Positions 25,341 through 35,345 are shown, numbered from the stretch's first letter. The stretch is 64,000 nt of DNA from Streptomyces sp. AC555_RSS877 (GCF_019049245.1 NZ_JAGMUK010000018.1:1-64000), one strand, 5' to 3'. Made by a program: numbers and translations. Notes: generated by a model from the sequence alone, not told the origin.

Positions 25341-26741
25341 CGTCTGCGCGGCCGGCGAGAGGCGGCCCGGCAGTCCGACCAGGGCGACCACCAGGGCCGG
25401 CCCCATCAGCAGGGCCGCCGCGCCGAACGCCTGGCCCGCCCCGGCGGTCACCCCGGTGCCACTGCCGCACACCGCCACCGCGAGCACCGTGCCCAGAGCG
25501 GTGCCGAGCTGCCCCGCGCACTGCACCAGACCCGCCGCCAGCCCCGCGCCGGTACCCCTGAACCGGGCCAGCGCCACGACCTCGCACGACATCCAGATCA
25601 ACGGCAGTCCCGCCCCGGCGAGGATCAGGCCGGGCAGCATGCCCGAGACGTATCCCGAGGCGTGCGAGCGGGCGGCCAGCGTCCACAGGCCGGCTCCCAG
25701 GAGCAGGCAGCCGAGTGCGCACGGCAGGCGGGCGCCGTACCGGGCGAGCAGCGCGCCGCAGGCCCGGCCGACGACGAAGATGCCCCCGACCATCGGCAGC
25801 AGCGCGAAGCCGGCGGCCAGCGCACCGTACCCGTAGGCGTCGCGCAGGTGCATGCCGCCGAGGAAGGCGACGGGCGCCGCGGCCGTCGACACGAGCAGGA
25901 TGCCCGCCGCACCGGACACCAGGCCCCGGTCGCGGATGAGGGCTGCGGGCAGCAGCGGGTGGGGACAGGTGCGTTGCCGGAGCCAGAAGGCGGCTGCCAG
26001 CGTCAGCGCGCCGAGCGCGGCGTACACCGTGTACCGGTCCGTGCCGTGTCCGGCCAGGCGCACCAAGGCGTACACCAGAGTGAGCAGGGCGCCCGTCAGG
26101 GCCGCGGCTCCCGTCAGGTCCAGGCGGACCTCGCGGGATCTGGACGGGTCGGGCAGCGGGGTGCGCCGGGCCAGCGCCAGGGCGACGGCGATCACGGGAA
26201 CGTTGAGGTAGAAGGCCCAGCGCCAGTCGAGGCCGCTGACCACGAGACCGCCGCACAGGACGCCCGCCACCGAGCCGACGCCGCCGGCGCCCGCCCACAG
26301 TGCGAGGGCTCTGGCGCGCTGGTGCGGTGCGGCCGCGGTCACCAGCAGCGACATCGCGGCCGGCACGAGCACGGCGGCCGCCAGCGCCTGTCCGGCGCGC
26401 GCGGTGACGAGCAGCGGGCCGTTGGGTGCGGCGCCGCACGCGGCCGAGGCCACGGCGAACGCGACCATCCCGTGCAGGAAGAGCCGGCGAGCCCCTGCCA
26501 GGTCCGCGAGCCGGCCCCCCAGCAGTTGGAGTCCGCCCACCAGCAGCACATAGATGTTGGTCACCCATTGCACGGCTTCGAGCGACATCGACAGGTCGCG
26601 CCGGATGTCGCTCAGCGCGAGTGTCACGATGCCGCTGTCGGCGTTGGCGAGCAGGGGCGCGAGGACGGCCAGGGCGAGCAGCCGGCGGTCCAGCGGCGGC
26701 GCTGCGCGGTTCTGCGGGCGGGCAGGGGCGTACAAGGCCAT
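25242..26741 (-). CDS. MFS efflux transporter (EmrB/QacA-like DHA2 family)
   Basis: A 499-residue membrane protein with 13-14 hydrophobic segments. The N-terminal region LANADSGIVTLALSDIRRDL and the motif GRLADLAGARRLF in the loop after TM2 are typical of drug:H+ antiporters of the DHA2 group. It probably exports the cluster's product or a toxic intermediate. The ATG at 26741 has GGGAG 5 bases upstream. The C-terminal tail (about 33 residues, soluble) is encoded opposite the end of the SARP gene. It stands alone on its strand, with a 590-bp gene-free region upstream. Confidence 0.9.
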   Translation of the reverse strand: MALYAPARPQNRAAPPLDRRLLALAVLAPLLANADSGIVTLALSDIRRDLSMSLEAVQWVTNIYVLLVGGLQLLGGRLADLAGARRLFLHGMVAFAVASAACGAAPNGPLLVTARAGQALAAAVLVPAAMSLLVTAAAPHQRARALALWAGAGGVGSVAGVLCGGLVVSGLDWRWAFYLNVPVIAVALALARRTPLPDPSRSREVRLDLTGAAALTGALLTLVYALVRLAGHGTDRYTVYAALGALTLAAAFWLRQRTCPHPLLPAALIRDRGLVSGAAGILLVSTAAAPVAFLGGMHLRDAYGYGALAAGFALLPMVGGIFVVGRACGALLARYGARLPCALGCLLLGAGLWTLAARSHASGYVSGMLPGLILAGAGLPLIWMSCEVVALARFRGTGAGLAAGLVQCAGQLGTALGTVLAVAVCGSGTGVTAGAGQAFGAAALLMGPALVVALVGLPGRLSPAAQTSDHDQSAAADGLARGGHGALGQQVERLPEAPA

Positions 26742-27113
26742 GACGGCTCCCGGGAGTCGGCGTGATGCCGCCGCGCAGGCCCCGGAGCGGGGCGGACGGG
26801 GAACGAAGCCCGCGGCCTTCCGTTCGGATCAGCGCGGATCAGGGGGCGGGTCCCGGCTCGTGCCGTCGCAGGGCGGAGCGGACGGGCCACGCGGAGCGGT
26901 GGCGGCCGACGGCAACGCGGCAGACGTGCGTGCCGGGGCTCGCGAGCCCCGGCGTGATCCGAACGAGTGGCCCCGGGGCCGCGAGACGGCACGGCGGGGC
27001 TGAGGACGTGAGAGAGGGAAGAAGCAGACGGCGCCCGTGACGGCGCGGCGCTGCGGAGATCCGCGGGAAGAGTGTGGCGCCGCCGCGGACGGCACGGCCG
27101 TGACCGGCGGTGC

Positions 27114-27135
27114 TCACGGGACCCGGGTCCCGTGA
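27114..27135. promoter_or_regulatory. 22-bp perfect palindrome
   Basis: The sequence starts TCACGGGACCC and continues as its own exact reverse complement. It is 373 bp upstream of the MFS start and 194 bp beyond the SDR stop. Perfect symmetry without a loop fits a dimeric repressor site better than a terminator. The regulator is unknown. Confidence 0.45.
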
Positions 27136-27260
27136 CGAGAGGGAACTCCGGCGGGTCACCCGGGGGTTGAAAGCAGCGAGGAGCGTGTCCGGCGGCGCCG
27201 GCAGCCCGTGCAGGCTCGGTTCACCACGCGGCGCCGGCGGGCCGTTCCAAGTCGTACGGC

Positions 27261-27282
27261 CCGGCCGCCGTGCGGCGGCCGG
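27261..27282. terminator. GC-rich hairpin, part of the SDR terminator
   Basis: CCGGCCGCCG and its exact complement are separated by 2 bases. It lies 47 bp past the SDR stop, just beyond the first hairpin at 27291-27315. Confidence 0.55.
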
Positions 27283-27290
27283 GGACAGAG

Positions 27291-27315
27291 GGAGGGCCGG
27301 GTTCGCCGGCCCTCC
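27291..27315. terminator. Hairpin terminator of the SDR gene
   Basis: GGAGGGCCGG, a 5-base loop GTTCG and CCGGCCCTCC form a 10-bp perfect stem 14 bp after the SDR stop codon on the minus strand. Confidence 0.75.
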
Positions 27316-27328
27316 CGCACGGTGTTGC

Positions 27329-28135
27329 TCAGAGCTCCTTGAGGAGCCCGCCGTCCACGACGAACTCGGCGCCCGTGGTGCTGCCGGAGCGAGGCGAAGC
27401 GAGCAGCACGACGGCGTCGGCCACTTCCTGCGGCTCGACGAAGCGGCCCGTGGCCAGGTTCAGCATCTCCGGGACCACGCTGTTGATGACGTTGTCCTTG
27501 TCGGTGCCGGCCTGCGAGGCGATCATGTCGGCGACGCCGCCCTCGTCCGTCCACCACGGCGTGCGCACCACACCGGGGGAGACCGTGTTCACGCGGATGC
27601 CCTGGGGCCCGAACTCGCCCGAGAGGACCTTGGTGATGTTGCTCAGGGCGGCCTTCGCGGCGCCGTAGTCGACGTTGATCGGCGAAGGCTGGCGGGCGTT
27701 GCCGGAGGAGATGTTCACGATGGCGCCGCCGCCGCGCTCCAGCAGGTGCGGAATGGCGGCGCGGATGGCGCGCACGGCCGAGAACAGGTTGAACTCGAAC
27801 ATGGCACGCCACTCCTCGTCGGAGGCGTGCAGGAACGAACCGCGCGGCAGGGTCACACCGGGGGGCGGACCGCCGGCGTTGTTCACCAGGATGTCGAGCC
27901 CGCCGAACTGCTCCACGGCGCGGGAGACGACCTGCGCGGGCGCGTCCTCGTCCATGAAGTCGGCCGGGACGTGCACGAGGTTCGGGCCGGCCAGCATGTC
28001 CAGCTCCGGGGTGCTCTTGCGGGAGGTCGCCACGACCTTGGCGCCCTCCTCGAGGAGCGTGCGCACGATGGCCAGGCCGATGCCCTTGGAAGCGCCGGTC
28101 ACCACGGCGACTCGGCCGGAAAGCTGCAGATCCAT
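27329..28135 (-). CDS. SDR-family oxidoreductase
   Basis: A 268-residue classical SDR: TGASKGIG cofactor loop at residues 14-21, NNAGGPPPG, catalytic serine in NISSGNARQ and Tyr/Lys in YGAAK, with SPGVVRTPWW after them. The cofactor loop followed by TSRK suggests NADP(H). The closest pattern is that of SDRs acting on aromatic or polyketide intermediates. The ATG at 28135 has AAGGA 5 bases upstream. It is read in the same direction as the cupin gene 124 bases upstream, probably in one transcript. Substrate unknown. Confidence 0.85.
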   Translation of the reverse strand: MDLQLSGRVAVVTGASKGIGLAIVRTLLEEGAKVVATSRKSTPELDMLAGPNLVHVPADFMDEDAPAQVVSRAVEQFGGLDILVNNAGGPPPGVTLPRGSFLHASDEEWRAMFEFNLFSAVRAIRAAIPHLLERGGGAIVNISSGNARQPSPINVDYGAAKAALSNITKVLSGEFGPQGIRVNTVSPGVVRTPWWTDEGGVADMIASQAGTDKDNVINSVVPEMLNLATGRFVEPQEVADAVVLLASPRSGSTTGAEFVVDGGLLKEL

Positions 28136-28259
28136 AAGGTTCCTTCTCGATGGTCGGCCCCGCCCTGAGGTGGGGAGGAGCGCTGTGCGGTGTGCTCTCA
28201 TCAACGGAAACACCGCGGTGCCCGAAGGGGTTGCAGGCGGTGCTGCCGGGCTCGTGGGG

Positions 28260-28886
28260 TCAGCGGTGCCAGCGCATGACCTCCTCCGGGAGTTCCTCCA
28301 GCTCCGCGATCTCGGACGGTTTGCGGTCCATGTACTCGGGGTCGCACCCCTTGTGCCCCAGCAGCCGGGCGACCGGGGCGAGCACGGTGAACAGGGCGCG
28401 CTGCAGCGCCCACGGGGGCGAGGTGAACCGCACCACGTCACCGAACTCGAGCGTCGTCACCGCCTGTTGCAGCAGCCTGGGCATGCCCTCGGGCGTGGTC
28501 TTGCCGTCCTGTGCGAGTCCGAACAGCTGGCGCAGCACGAGCTGCTCGAAGCGGTCGCTGTTCTTGCGCACCTCGCAGATGTGGAAAGCCTGTTCGCCAC
28601 TGCAGTTCCACCAGCGGTGCTTGATGCCCGGCTGGATGAGCACGCTCTGCCCGGGCTTGTCGAGGGTCACCTGGCGTCCGCCGATCAGGAAGGCGACCTT
28701 GCCGCGCACCAGCGTGAAGCGCTCCTCGCTCACCGGGTGGAGGTGCTCGCCCGAGACCGCTCCGCCGGGCTCGGAGTACACGTCCATCACGGTGCGCGCC
28801 CCGCCCGTGTGCGAGGACGGCGTTCTGATCACGACCCGCTCCCTGCACCGCGGATTCTCGTATACCTCACCGACGCTGACCGTCAC
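28260..28886 (-). CDS. Cupin-domain protein
   Basis: A 208-residue single-domain cupin. Cupin motif 1 is EHLHPVSEERFTLVRGKVAF (around residues 40-60, metal ligands His, His, Glu), and motif 2 is the region PGIKHRWWNCSGE. It may be a metal-dependent dioxygenase or isomerase; homologues are often annotated only as cupins. The GTG at 28886 has a near-perfect AAGGAGG 7-8 bases upstream, so I prefer it to the longer frames reaching 28907 or 29426. It lies upstream of the SDR gene and divergent from the BBE oxidase. Function in the pathway unknown. Confidence 0.8.
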   Translation of the reverse strand: MTVSVGEVYENPRCRERVVIRTPSSHTGGARTVMDVYSEPGGAVSGEHLHPVSEERFTLVRGKVAFLIGGRQVTLDKPGQSVLIQPGIKHRWWNCSGEQAFHICEVRKNSDRFEQLVLRQLFGLAQDGKTTPEGMPRLLQQAVTTLEFGDVVRFTSPPWALQRALFTVLAPVARLLGHKGCDPEYMDRKPSEIAELEELPEEVMRWHR

Positions 28887-28963
28887 CGGCCCGCCTCCTT
28901 CCGCCATGGCGAATTCAGCCTGGACTTTGATGGTGGCGATCGGTGGGCCGTCGGACACTCCCC

Positions 28964-29014
28964 ATCTTGCGGTCGTATCCCGGAATGCCCCGTTCAGGGA
29001 TTCGACCGCAAGAT
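28964..29014. promoter_or_regulatory. Long inverted repeat in the cupin/BBE divergent promoter
   Basis: ATCTTGCGGTCG (28964-28975) and its exact complement CGACCGCAAGAT (29003-29014) flank a 27-base centre that itself contains ATCCC and GGGAT arms. Together they make a 51-bp near-palindrome with one mismatch in the arms. It lies 95 bp upstream of the BBE oxidase start and 78 bp upstream of the cupin start. Part of it (CCGCAAGAT-CGGAGTG) recurs upstream of the second BBE gene. Confidence 0.65.
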
Positions 29015-29108
29015 CCGGAGTGTTTTCCGCTATGGCTGATTCGTACTGTCGCGGCGCAGAAGATCGCGTGAAGCGGGCGCCAAAAATGGCGAGAACGGGA
29101 GACGTAAA

Positions 29109-30785
29109 GTGCGCGACAACAGTGGGATAGGCCGCAGACGGTTCTTCACGACCGCCGCGGCGCTGGGCGGCACGGCCGCCGTGGGCGGGGCCCTGGCCGG
29201 GCAGGCGGCAGCCGCCCCCAGGCAGGCGGCCCCGGCCGTGGGTTTCGCTCCGGTCACGGTGACGTCGGCGGACGCGCAGTACGCAGAGCTTGTGCACGGC
29301 ATGAACCACCGCTACGTCGGCAGGCCCGAGGCCGTCCAGATCGTGGACGACGTCTCCCAGGTGGCGAGCGTGGTGCAGGCGGCCGTCACCGCCGGAAAGC
29401 GCCTGACCGTGCGCTCCGGCGGGCACTGCCTGGAGGACTTCGTCTTCAACCCCGACGTCCAGGTGGTGCTCGATCTGTCACAGCTCAACAACGTGTACTA
29501 CGACGCCGAACGGCGCGCCTTCGCCGTCGAGACGGGCGCACAGCTCCTGGACGTCTACACCCTGCTGTACCAGGTGTACGGCGTCACGGTTCCCGGCGGC
29601 ATCTGCTACTCCGTCGCGGCCGGCGGCCACGTCAGCGGCGGCGGCTGGGGCCTGCTGTGCCGCCAGCTCGGCCTGATCATCGACTACCTGTGCGCCGTCG
29701 AGGTGGTGGTGGTCGGGGCCGACGGCAAGGTGCGCACGGTGGTGGCGACCAACGAGCCGGGCGACCCCAACCGCGAGCTGTGGTGGGCCCACGCGGGTGG
29801 AGGCGGCGGCAACTTCGGTGTCGTCACCCGCTACTGGTTCCGCACCCCCGGCGCCACCGGCACCGACCCGAAGAAGCTGCTGCCCAAGCCGCCCCGTGAG
29901 GTGTACCTGGTGGCGCAGTCCTGGCCGTGGGAGAGCATGACGGAGGCGAAGTTCTCCCGGCTGGTGCAGAACTACGCGCGCTGGTTCACCGCGCACAGCG
30001 CACCGGGCGCCCCCGAACTGGCCCTGGCGAGCTTCCTCGTGCTGACCCACGAGTCCAGCGGGCAGATCGCCATGGTCACCCAGGTCGACGCCACCGCTCC
30101 CAACGCCCGCCAGATGCTCGACGGCTACCTCGCCGCCATCGGCGACGGCGTCGGCGTCCAGACGGGAGCGGTCACCCGCCGATTCGCCGAGTTCGGCCCG
30201 ATGGCCATGTACGCCGAGCCCCGCAAGCTGCCGTGGCTGGAGGCCACCCGATACCTCGGCACCACCAACACCAACCTCACCGACCCCACCTTCCGGCAGG
30301 AGTACAAGTCCGCGTACATGCGCGGGACCTTCCCCGGCCGGCAGCTCGCGGCGCTGTACAAGCACCTGACGCGCACGGACGTCACCCTGCCCGGCGCCTC
30401 GATCACCCTCAGCTCGTACGGCGGCGAGGTCAACCGGGTCGCACCGGCGGCCACCGGCTATCCGCACCGCGAGTCGTTCTTCAAGCTGATGTGGATGTCC
30501 CTGTGGAACGACGACGCCGAGGACGCCGCCTACATCGCCTGGAACCGGGAGTGCTACGCGGAGGTCTACGCCGACACCGGCGGTGTGCCCGTGCCCAACG
30601 GCGTCACTGACGGGTGCTATGTCAACTACCCGGACAACGACCTGAACGACCCGAAGTACAACACCTCGTCGACGCCCTGGTACTCGCTCTACTACAAGGG
30701 CAACTACCCGCGGCTGCAGCAGGTGAAGAAGAAGTACGACCCGACGGACTTCTTCCGCCACGCCCAGTCCGTCCGTCTGCCCTGA
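29109..30785 (+). CDS. Tat-exported bicovalent FAD oxidase (BBE family), copy 1
   Basis: A 558-residue berberine-bridge-enzyme-like oxidase. The N-terminus has a Tat signal (GRRRFFTTAAALGG, hydrophobic stretch, then AAAAPRQ), so it folds with FAD and is exported. Both flavin-linking residues are present: His in RSGGHCLEDF (about residue 103) and Cys in PGGICYSVAAGGHVSGGGWG (about residue 163). The substrate-binding and terminal motif YPRLQQVKKKYDPTDFF is complete. It probably carries out a late oxidation outside the cytoplasm, as secreted BBE enzymes do in saframycin-type pathways. The GTG at 29109 follows GGGAG. A paralogue lies at 40093. Confidence 0.92.
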   Translation: MRDNSGIGRRRFFTTAAALGGTAAVGGALAGQAAAAPRQAAPAVGFAPVTVTSADAQYAELVHGMNHRYVGRPEAVQIVDDVSQVASVVQAAVTAGKRLTVRSGGHCLEDFVFNPDVQVVLDLSQLNNVYYDAERRAFAVETGAQLLDVYTLLYQVYGVTVPGGICYSVAAGGHVSGGGWGLLCRQLGLIIDYLCAVEVVVVGADGKVRTVVATNEPGDPNRELWWAHAGGGGGNFGVVTRYWFRTPGATGTDPKKLLPKPPREVYLVAQSWPWESMTEAKFSRLVQNYARWFTAHSAPGAPELALASFLVLTHESSGQIAMVTQVDATAPNARQMLDGYLAAIGDGVGVQTGAVTRRFAEFGPMAMYAEPRKLPWLEATRYLGTTNTNLTDPTFRQEYKSAYMRGTFPGRQLAALYKHLTRTDVTLPGASITLSSYGGEVNRVAPAATGYPHRESFFKLMWMSLWNDDAEDAAYIAWNRECYAEVYADTGGVPVPNGVTDGCYVNYPDNDLNDPKYNTSSTPWYSLYYKGNYPRLQQVKKKYDPTDFFRHAQSVRLP

Positions 30786-30794
30786 CACGTGCGG

Positions 30795-30827
30795 AAAGGC
30801 CGCCCCGGACCTTCCGGGGCGGCCTTT
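30795..30827. terminator. Bidirectional terminator between BBE1 and the O-methyltransferase
   Basis: AAAGGCCGCCCCGGA and its exact complement form a 15-bp stem with a 3-base loop, so a run of A or T closes both sides. It lies between the convergent genes ending at 30785 and 30849 and can serve both. Confidence 0.92.
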
Positions 30828-30848
30828 CGCGCGTGCGTGACGCGGAAC

Positions 30849-31511
30849 TCAGCGCTTGACGGCGAACGTCAGCCCGTCCGCGTAGGGGACCACACTCAGG
30901 TCCACCCGCTCGTCATGGTGCAGCCGCGGATTGAAGGCACGAAGTGCCTGCGTCTCGGAGTCCTGGGCGGACTCGTCGAGCAGGGCACCGTGCCACAGCA
31001 CGTTGTCGACGACGACCAGGCCACCGGGACGCAGCAGTTCGAGCGCGTACTCGTAGTACGCCGTGTAGTTCTCCTTGTCCGCGTCGATGAACACGAAGTC
31101 GAACGTCCCGGCGGCGTTCTCCTCCTTCAACAGCCGTTCGAGGGAGTCGCGGGCGTCGCCGATGTACAGATCGACCTTGTCCGCGACGCCGGCCCGCTTG
31201 CAGTAGTCGAGCGCCATGGCGCTCCACTCCTCGCTGATGTCCAGCCCCACCACACGGCCGTCGGCGGGGAGCGCGAGCGCCGTCGACAGCAGGCTGTAAC
31301 CGGTGAACACGCCGACCTCGAGAGCGCGCCGGGCCCCGGTCGCCTTCAGCAGGGTCCGCATGAACTGGCCCTGCTCCGGCGAGATCTGCATCAGGTGCAG
31401 GGGGAGCTGCGAGGTCTCCTCGCGCAGCTTCTGCAACAGGTCGGGCTCGCGCAGCGAGACATCGGCGACGTAGTCCTGGAGTGCGTCGGTCAACTCGACC
31501 TGGAGTCTCAT
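30849..31511 (-). CDS. Catechol-type O-methyltransferase (Mg2+-dependent)
   Basis: A 220-residue class I O-methyltransferase of the COMT/CCoAOMT family: [18 protein letters not shown] for [13 protein letters not shown], and the metal-binding segment [19 protein letters not shown], then VVDNVLWHG. Such enzymes methylate one hydroxyl of a catechol, which fits the HpaB-type ortho-hydroxylase encoded divergently. The ATG at 31511 has GAGGTGG about 6 bases upstream. The 200-bp gap to the flavin reductase is A+T-richer than its surroundings and should hold two promoters. Confidence 0.9.
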   Translation of the reverse strand: MRLQVELTDALQDYVADVSLREPDLLQKLREETSQLPLHLMQISPEQGQFMRTLLKATGARRALEVGVFTGYSLLSTALALPADGRVVGLDISEEWSAMALDYCKRAGVADKVDLYIGDARDSLERLLKEENAAGTFDFVFIDADKENYTAYYEYALELLRPGGLVVVDNVLWHGALLDESAQDSETQALRAFNPRLHHDERVDLSVVPYADGLTFAVKR

Positions 31512-31711
31512 GATGGCCACCTCGTGTCGGGTACTCGAATCCGAGAAGGAATTACAGGCGCCCGCACGCGCCGGTGTCAATAATTTCCGGACTCCTGGAT
31601 ATTGCGCAGAAATGTGCGTCGTTTGCCTCGATCGATCCTTCAGCGGCCACCGGCACAATGCCCCTGAGAAAGCCCCCAATTCGAGGGCCGATTTCTTTTC
31701 GAGGAGTGTCG

Positions 31712-32278
31712 ATGGGCGACAGGCAACGCCGCTTTCGCGACTGCCTCGGCCGGTTCGCCACGGGCGTCACCGTGGTCACCGTCGAACACGACCACGGCGT
31801 GCACGGCGCCACCGTGGGCTCGTTCACCTCCGTCTCCCTCGAACCCCCGCTGGTGATGGTGTCCCTGGACCGGCGCAGCCGGATGTGCGACCTGCTGCCG
31901 GGTGCGTCGTCGTTCGGCGTGAACGTGCTCGCCGCACACCAACAGGACCTGGCCCTGCACTTCGCGGGCCGGCCACTGCCCGCGGGCACTCCGGTGCCCT
32001 GGGACCCCGATGCGGCGGGGCCGCGCCTGGCCGGCGTCGCCGCCCACCTCGACTGCGTGCCCTGGGCCGCGTACGACGGTGGCGACCACGTGCTGCACAT
32101 CGGCCGGGTGCGGGGCTTCACGACAGGGGACGCGGAGCCCCTGGTGTTCCACGGCGGGGCCTTTCGCCTCCTGGACACCGCTCCCGGCCATCACGCGTGG
32201 GCCGGGACCCTCGACGGACCTGCCGACGGCGCGTGGTCGTCGGGAACCGCGGCACATCACATCCCGCTGGGTCACTGA
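31712..32278 (+). CDS. Flavin reductase (HpaC-like)
   Basis: A 188-residue flavin reductase-like protein that supplies reduced flavin to a two-component monooxygenase. Visible motifs are [18 protein letters not shown] at the N-terminus, [18 protein letters not shown] and [15 protein letters not shown], all characteristic of the family. The ATG at 31712 has GAGGAG 6 bases upstream. The HpaB-like oxygenase gene begins 26 bases after its stop, which defines the partner. Confidence 0.9.
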   Translation: MGDRQRRFRDCLGRFATGVTVVTVEHDHGVHGATVGSFTSVSLEPPLVMVSLDRRSRMCDLLPGASSFGVNVLAAHQQDLALHFAGRPLPAGTPVPWDPDAAGPRLAGVAAHLDCVPWAAYDGGDHVLHIGRVRGFTTGDAEPLVFHGGAFRLLDTAPGHHAWAGTLDGPADGAWSSGTAAHHIPLGH

Positions 32279-32304
32279 CCGTCACGACCGGACAAGGACA
32301 CACC

Positions 32305-33885
32305 ATGACGCTGCAGCAGGGCGAGGCCTCCGCCTCGGCACCGGCTCCCCGCACCACCCGCCCCCTGACCGGCGACGAGTACCTGGAGAGTCTGCGCGAC
32401 GACCGCGAGGTCTACATCTACGGCGAACGCGTCGACGACGTCACCAAGCACCCGGCGTTCGCCAATCCGGCCCGGATGACGGCCCGTCTGTACGACGCCC
32501 TGCACGATCCGGCCCGCCGCGACGTGCTGACCACCGGCACCGACACCGGGAGCGACGGCTTCACCCACAAGTTCTTCCGCACGCCGCGCAGCGTCCAGGA
32601 CGTCGTCGAGGACCGTGAGGCGATCGCCGAGTGGGCCCGCCTCACCTACGGCTGGATGGGCCGCAGCCCGGACTACAAGGCGGCCTTCCTCGGCACGCTC
32701 GGCGCCAACTCCGACTACTACGCCCCCTTCCAGGACAACGCGCAGCGCTGGTACCGCGAGTCCCAGGAGAAGGTGCTGTTCTGGAACCACGCGATCATCC
32801 ACCCGCCGGTCGACCGGCACCGCCCGTCCGAAGAGGTCAAGGACGTCTTCGTGCACGTGGAGAAGGAAACCGACGCCGGTCTCGTCGTCAGCGGCGCCAA
32901 GGTCGTGGCCACCGGCTCGGCCATCACGCACTACAACTTCATCTCGCACTACGGACTGCCGCTCAAGGAGAAGGAGTTCGCGCTCGTCGCGACCATCCCG
33001 ATGGGCGCGCCCGGCCTGAAACTGATCTGCCGTCCCTCCTACGCCGCGACGGCCGCCGTCATGGGCAGCCCCTTCGACTACCCGCTCTCCTCGCGCCTGG
33101 ACGAGAACGACACCATCTTCGTCCTCGACAAGGTGCTCATCCCCTGGGAGAACGTCTTCCTCTACGGCGACGTGGACCAGGTCAACGGGTTCGCCCCGAA
33201 GTCCGGCTTCATCCCGCGGCTGACCTTCCACGGCTGCATCCGCCTCGCCGTGAAGATCGACTTCATCGCGGGGTTGCTGGTCAAGGCCGTCGAGATGACC
33301 GGCACCAAGGACTTCCGTGGCATCCAGGCCCGGATCGGCGAGGTGCTCGCCTGGCGCAACATGTTCTGGGCCCTGACCGACGCCGCCGCCCGCAACCCCG
33401 AGGAGTGGAAGAACGGCGCGCTGCTGCCGCGCCTGGAGTACGGCATGGCCTACCGCTGGTTCATGACCATCGGCTATCCGCGCATCAAGGAGATCATCGA
33501 GCAGGACGTCGCCAGCGGCCTCATCTACGTCAACTCCAGCGCCGAGGACTTCAAGAACCCCGACGTGCGCCCCTACCTCGACAAGTACGTGCGCGGCTCC
33601 AACGGCTACGACGCCGTCAGCCGCGTCAAGCTGATGAAACTGTTGTGGGACGCGGTCGGCACCGAGTTCGGCGGCCGGCACGAGCTGTACGAACGCAACT
33701 ACTCCGGCAACCACGAGTCGGTGCGCAGCGACATCTTCATGGCCCAGATGGAGAACGGCCAGCTGGACGCGTACAAGGGATTCGCCGAGCAGTGCCTTCA
33801 GGAGTACGACCTCGACGGGTGGACGGTCCCCGACCTCGACTCGTTCCACGGGCTCCGAGGCGCGAGGAAGAACTTCTGGCACTGA
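32305..33885 (+). CDS. hpaB: 4-hydroxyphenylacetate 3-monooxygenase-type hydroxylase (HpaB family)
   Basis: A 526-residue FADH2-using hydroxylase of the two-component HpaB family, expected to add a hydroxyl ortho to a phenol hydroxyl. It begins with [20 protein letters not shown], includes [13 protein letters not shown] in the flavin-binding region and [15 protein letters not shown], and is full length. Its reductase is encoded just upstream and the MFS gene starts 1 base after its stop, so all three are co-translated. The product catechol is a likely substrate for the divergent catechol O-methyltransferase. The true substrate may be a 3,4-AHBA derivative. Confidence 0.92.
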   Translation: MTLQQGEASASAPAPRTTRPLTGDEYLESLRDDREVYIYGERVDDVTKHPAFANPARMTARLYDALHDPARRDVLTTGTDTGSDGFTHKFFRTPRSVQDVVEDREAIAEWARLTYGWMGRSPDYKAAFLGTLGANSDYYAPFQDNAQRWYRESQEKVLFWNHAIIHPPVDRHRPSEEVKDVFVHVEKETDAGLVVSGAKVVATGSAITHYNFISHYGLPLKEKEFALVATIPMGAPGLKLICRPSYAATAAVMGSPFDYPLSSRLDENDTIFVLDKVLIPWENVFLYGDVDQVNGFAPKSGFIPRLTFHGCIRLAVKIDFIAGLLVKAVEMTGTKDFRGIQARIGEVLAWRNMFWALTDAAARNPEEWKNGALLPRLEYGMAYRWFMTIGYPRIKEIIEQDVASGLIYVNSSAEDFKNPDVRPYLDKYVRGSNGYDAVSRVKLMKLLWDAVGTEFGGRHELYERNYSGNHESVRSDIFMAQMENGQLDAYKGFAEQCLQEYDLDGWTVPDLDSFHGLRGARKNFWH

Positions 33886-33886
33886 C

Positions 33887-35113
33887 ATGACCTCCGTCCT
33901 CCCTGAGGTGCGGCGGCGACGGCCGGGCCCGGCCCTCGCCGCCCTCTTCCTCGCCACCTTCGTCATGGGCAGTGCCGAGTTGATCGTCGTCGGCCTGCTG
34001 AAACTCGTCGCCGACGACCTCTCCGTGTCGGTGGACACGGCGGGCACCCTGGTCACCGCGTACGCACTGGGCATCTGCGTCGGCGGCCCGCTCCTGACAG
34101 CGCTCACCATCCGGATCCGGCGCCGCACCGTGGTGTGGACGTCCCTGGCCGGCTATGTCGCGGGCAACCTGCTCGCCGCCCTCGCCCCGGGTTTCGGCAC
34201 GCTGCTCGCGGCCCGGGCCGTCACCGGAGCGCTGCAGGGCCTGTTCCTCGGTACGGCGTTCACGGTGGCGGCCGCCCTGGTGCCGCCCGAGCGGACCGGG
34301 CGCGCGATCTCCGTGGTCTTCGGCGGCATCGCCGTCTCCACCGCGTTGGGCGTTCCGCTGGGCACCCTCGCGGCCCAGCACCTGGGCTGGCGCGCGGCGT
34401 TCACGGCCGTCGTGGTCCTCGGTGCGCTGGCGCTGCTGGCGGCGGTGGTGTGGGTCCCGCCGGTCGACGGCTCGGGCACGGGCGGTCTGTGGGCGCGGTC
34501 CCGGCACGCGCTGGCGCCCCGGGTCCTGGCGGTGCTCGGCGTCGGATTCCTGCTGCTGGGCGGCCAGTTCGCGGGGTTCACCTACATCACGCCGTTCCTG
34601 GAGGACGTCACGGGAGTGTCCGGCACGTGGCTGACCGTCTTCCTGTTCGCCTACGGAGCCGCGACGGCCGTCGGCACGTTCGTGGGCGGCTGGGCCGCGG
34701 ACCGGGACGCGGCGCGTGCGCTCGTCGGGGCGAATGTCGCTCTGGTCGTGGCTCTGGCGGTCCTGCATGTCGCCGGGTCCTCCCGGACCCTGGTGGCCCT
34801 CGCCCTCGTGCTGTGGGGCGTGGTCGGGTTCGGCCTCGTCCCCTCACTCCAGTACCGGGTCGGGCTGCTGGCCGGCCCCGGGCGCGACCTCGCGGCGACG
34901 CTGCCGGCGTCCGCGGTCAACGCGGGCATCGCGGTCGGGGCGGTGGCCGGCGGCGCGGCCGTGTCGCACGGCGGCGCGAGGGACGCGATGCTCACCGGAC
35001 TACTGGTGTGTGTGGCGGCACTGCCGGCGACCTGGGCCTCGGGACGGTTGCGTCCGGCGGCGTCCGGGCGGCAGTCGGTCGAGGTCGCGGGGGAGGCGCC
35101 CTCCCAGGACTGA
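33887..35113 (+). CDS. MFS efflux transporter (AraJ-like DHA1 family)
   Basis: A 408-residue, 12-helix transporter. It has ALFLATFVMGSAELIVVGLL for TM1, GGPLLTALTIRIRRR as the loop 2-3 motif, and RAVTGALQGLFLGTAF in TM4. It starts 1 base after the HpaB stop, a strong case for coupling. It is the second putative exporter of the cluster. It ends at 35113, with a 230-bp intergenic region to the convergent Ada-like gene, where no clear terminator was seen. Confidence 0.9.
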   Translation: MTSVLPEVRRRRPGPALAALFLATFVMGSAELIVVGLLKLVADDLSVSVDTAGTLVTAYALGICVGGPLLTALTIRIRRRTVVWTSLAGYVAGNLLAALAPGFGTLLAARAVTGALQGLFLGTAFTVAAALVPPERTGRAISVVFGGIAVSTALGVPLGTLAAQHLGWRAAFTAVVVLGALALLAAVVWVPPVDGSGTGGLWARSRHALAPRVLAVLGVGFLLLGGQFAGFTYITPFLEDVTGVSGTWLTVFLFAYGAATAVGTFVGGWAADRDAARALVGANVALVVALAVLHVAGSSRTLVALALVLWGVVGFGLVPSLQYRVGLLAGPGRDLAATLPASAVNAGIAVGAVAGGAAVSHGGARDAMLTGLLVCVAALPATWASGRLRPAASGRQSVEVAGEAPSQD

Positions 35114-35345
35114 CCGTGCTCCCGGCCGGGTGCGCCCGCGCGTGATCCCGGATCGGGCGGGCCGGTCCCGCCGGTCGGCGAGCGGCGAAGCAGGCCGGTC
35201 GCCGGCCGGCGCACCCGCTCGGCGGTGCGGTGCGGGGAGTGCGCAGCCCGTCGCGGCTGCCCGGCCCGGGACCCTGCCGTGAACCGGCTTGCCGTGCGGT
35301 CGCGTGCCCGGTCGCACGGCCTTCGAGAAGGGCGGCCGACCTGGG

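Larger units (their letters stand above)
26742..27328. other. Gene-free stretch with promoter-side palindromes
   Basis: No coding frame with a family match or ribosome binding site is seen. The stretch holds the promoter of the MFS gene on its left side, a 22-bp perfect palindrome at 27114-27135, and two GC-rich hairpins at 27261-27282 and 27291-27315 that end transcription of the SDR gene. Confidence 0.6.

Noticed and set aside
28260..29426. Cupin gene extended upstream to 29426
   Set aside because: The extension runs across the divergent promoter, its inverted repeat and the start of the BBE gene. GTG 28886 has an excellent ribosome binding site and leaves a complete cupin.
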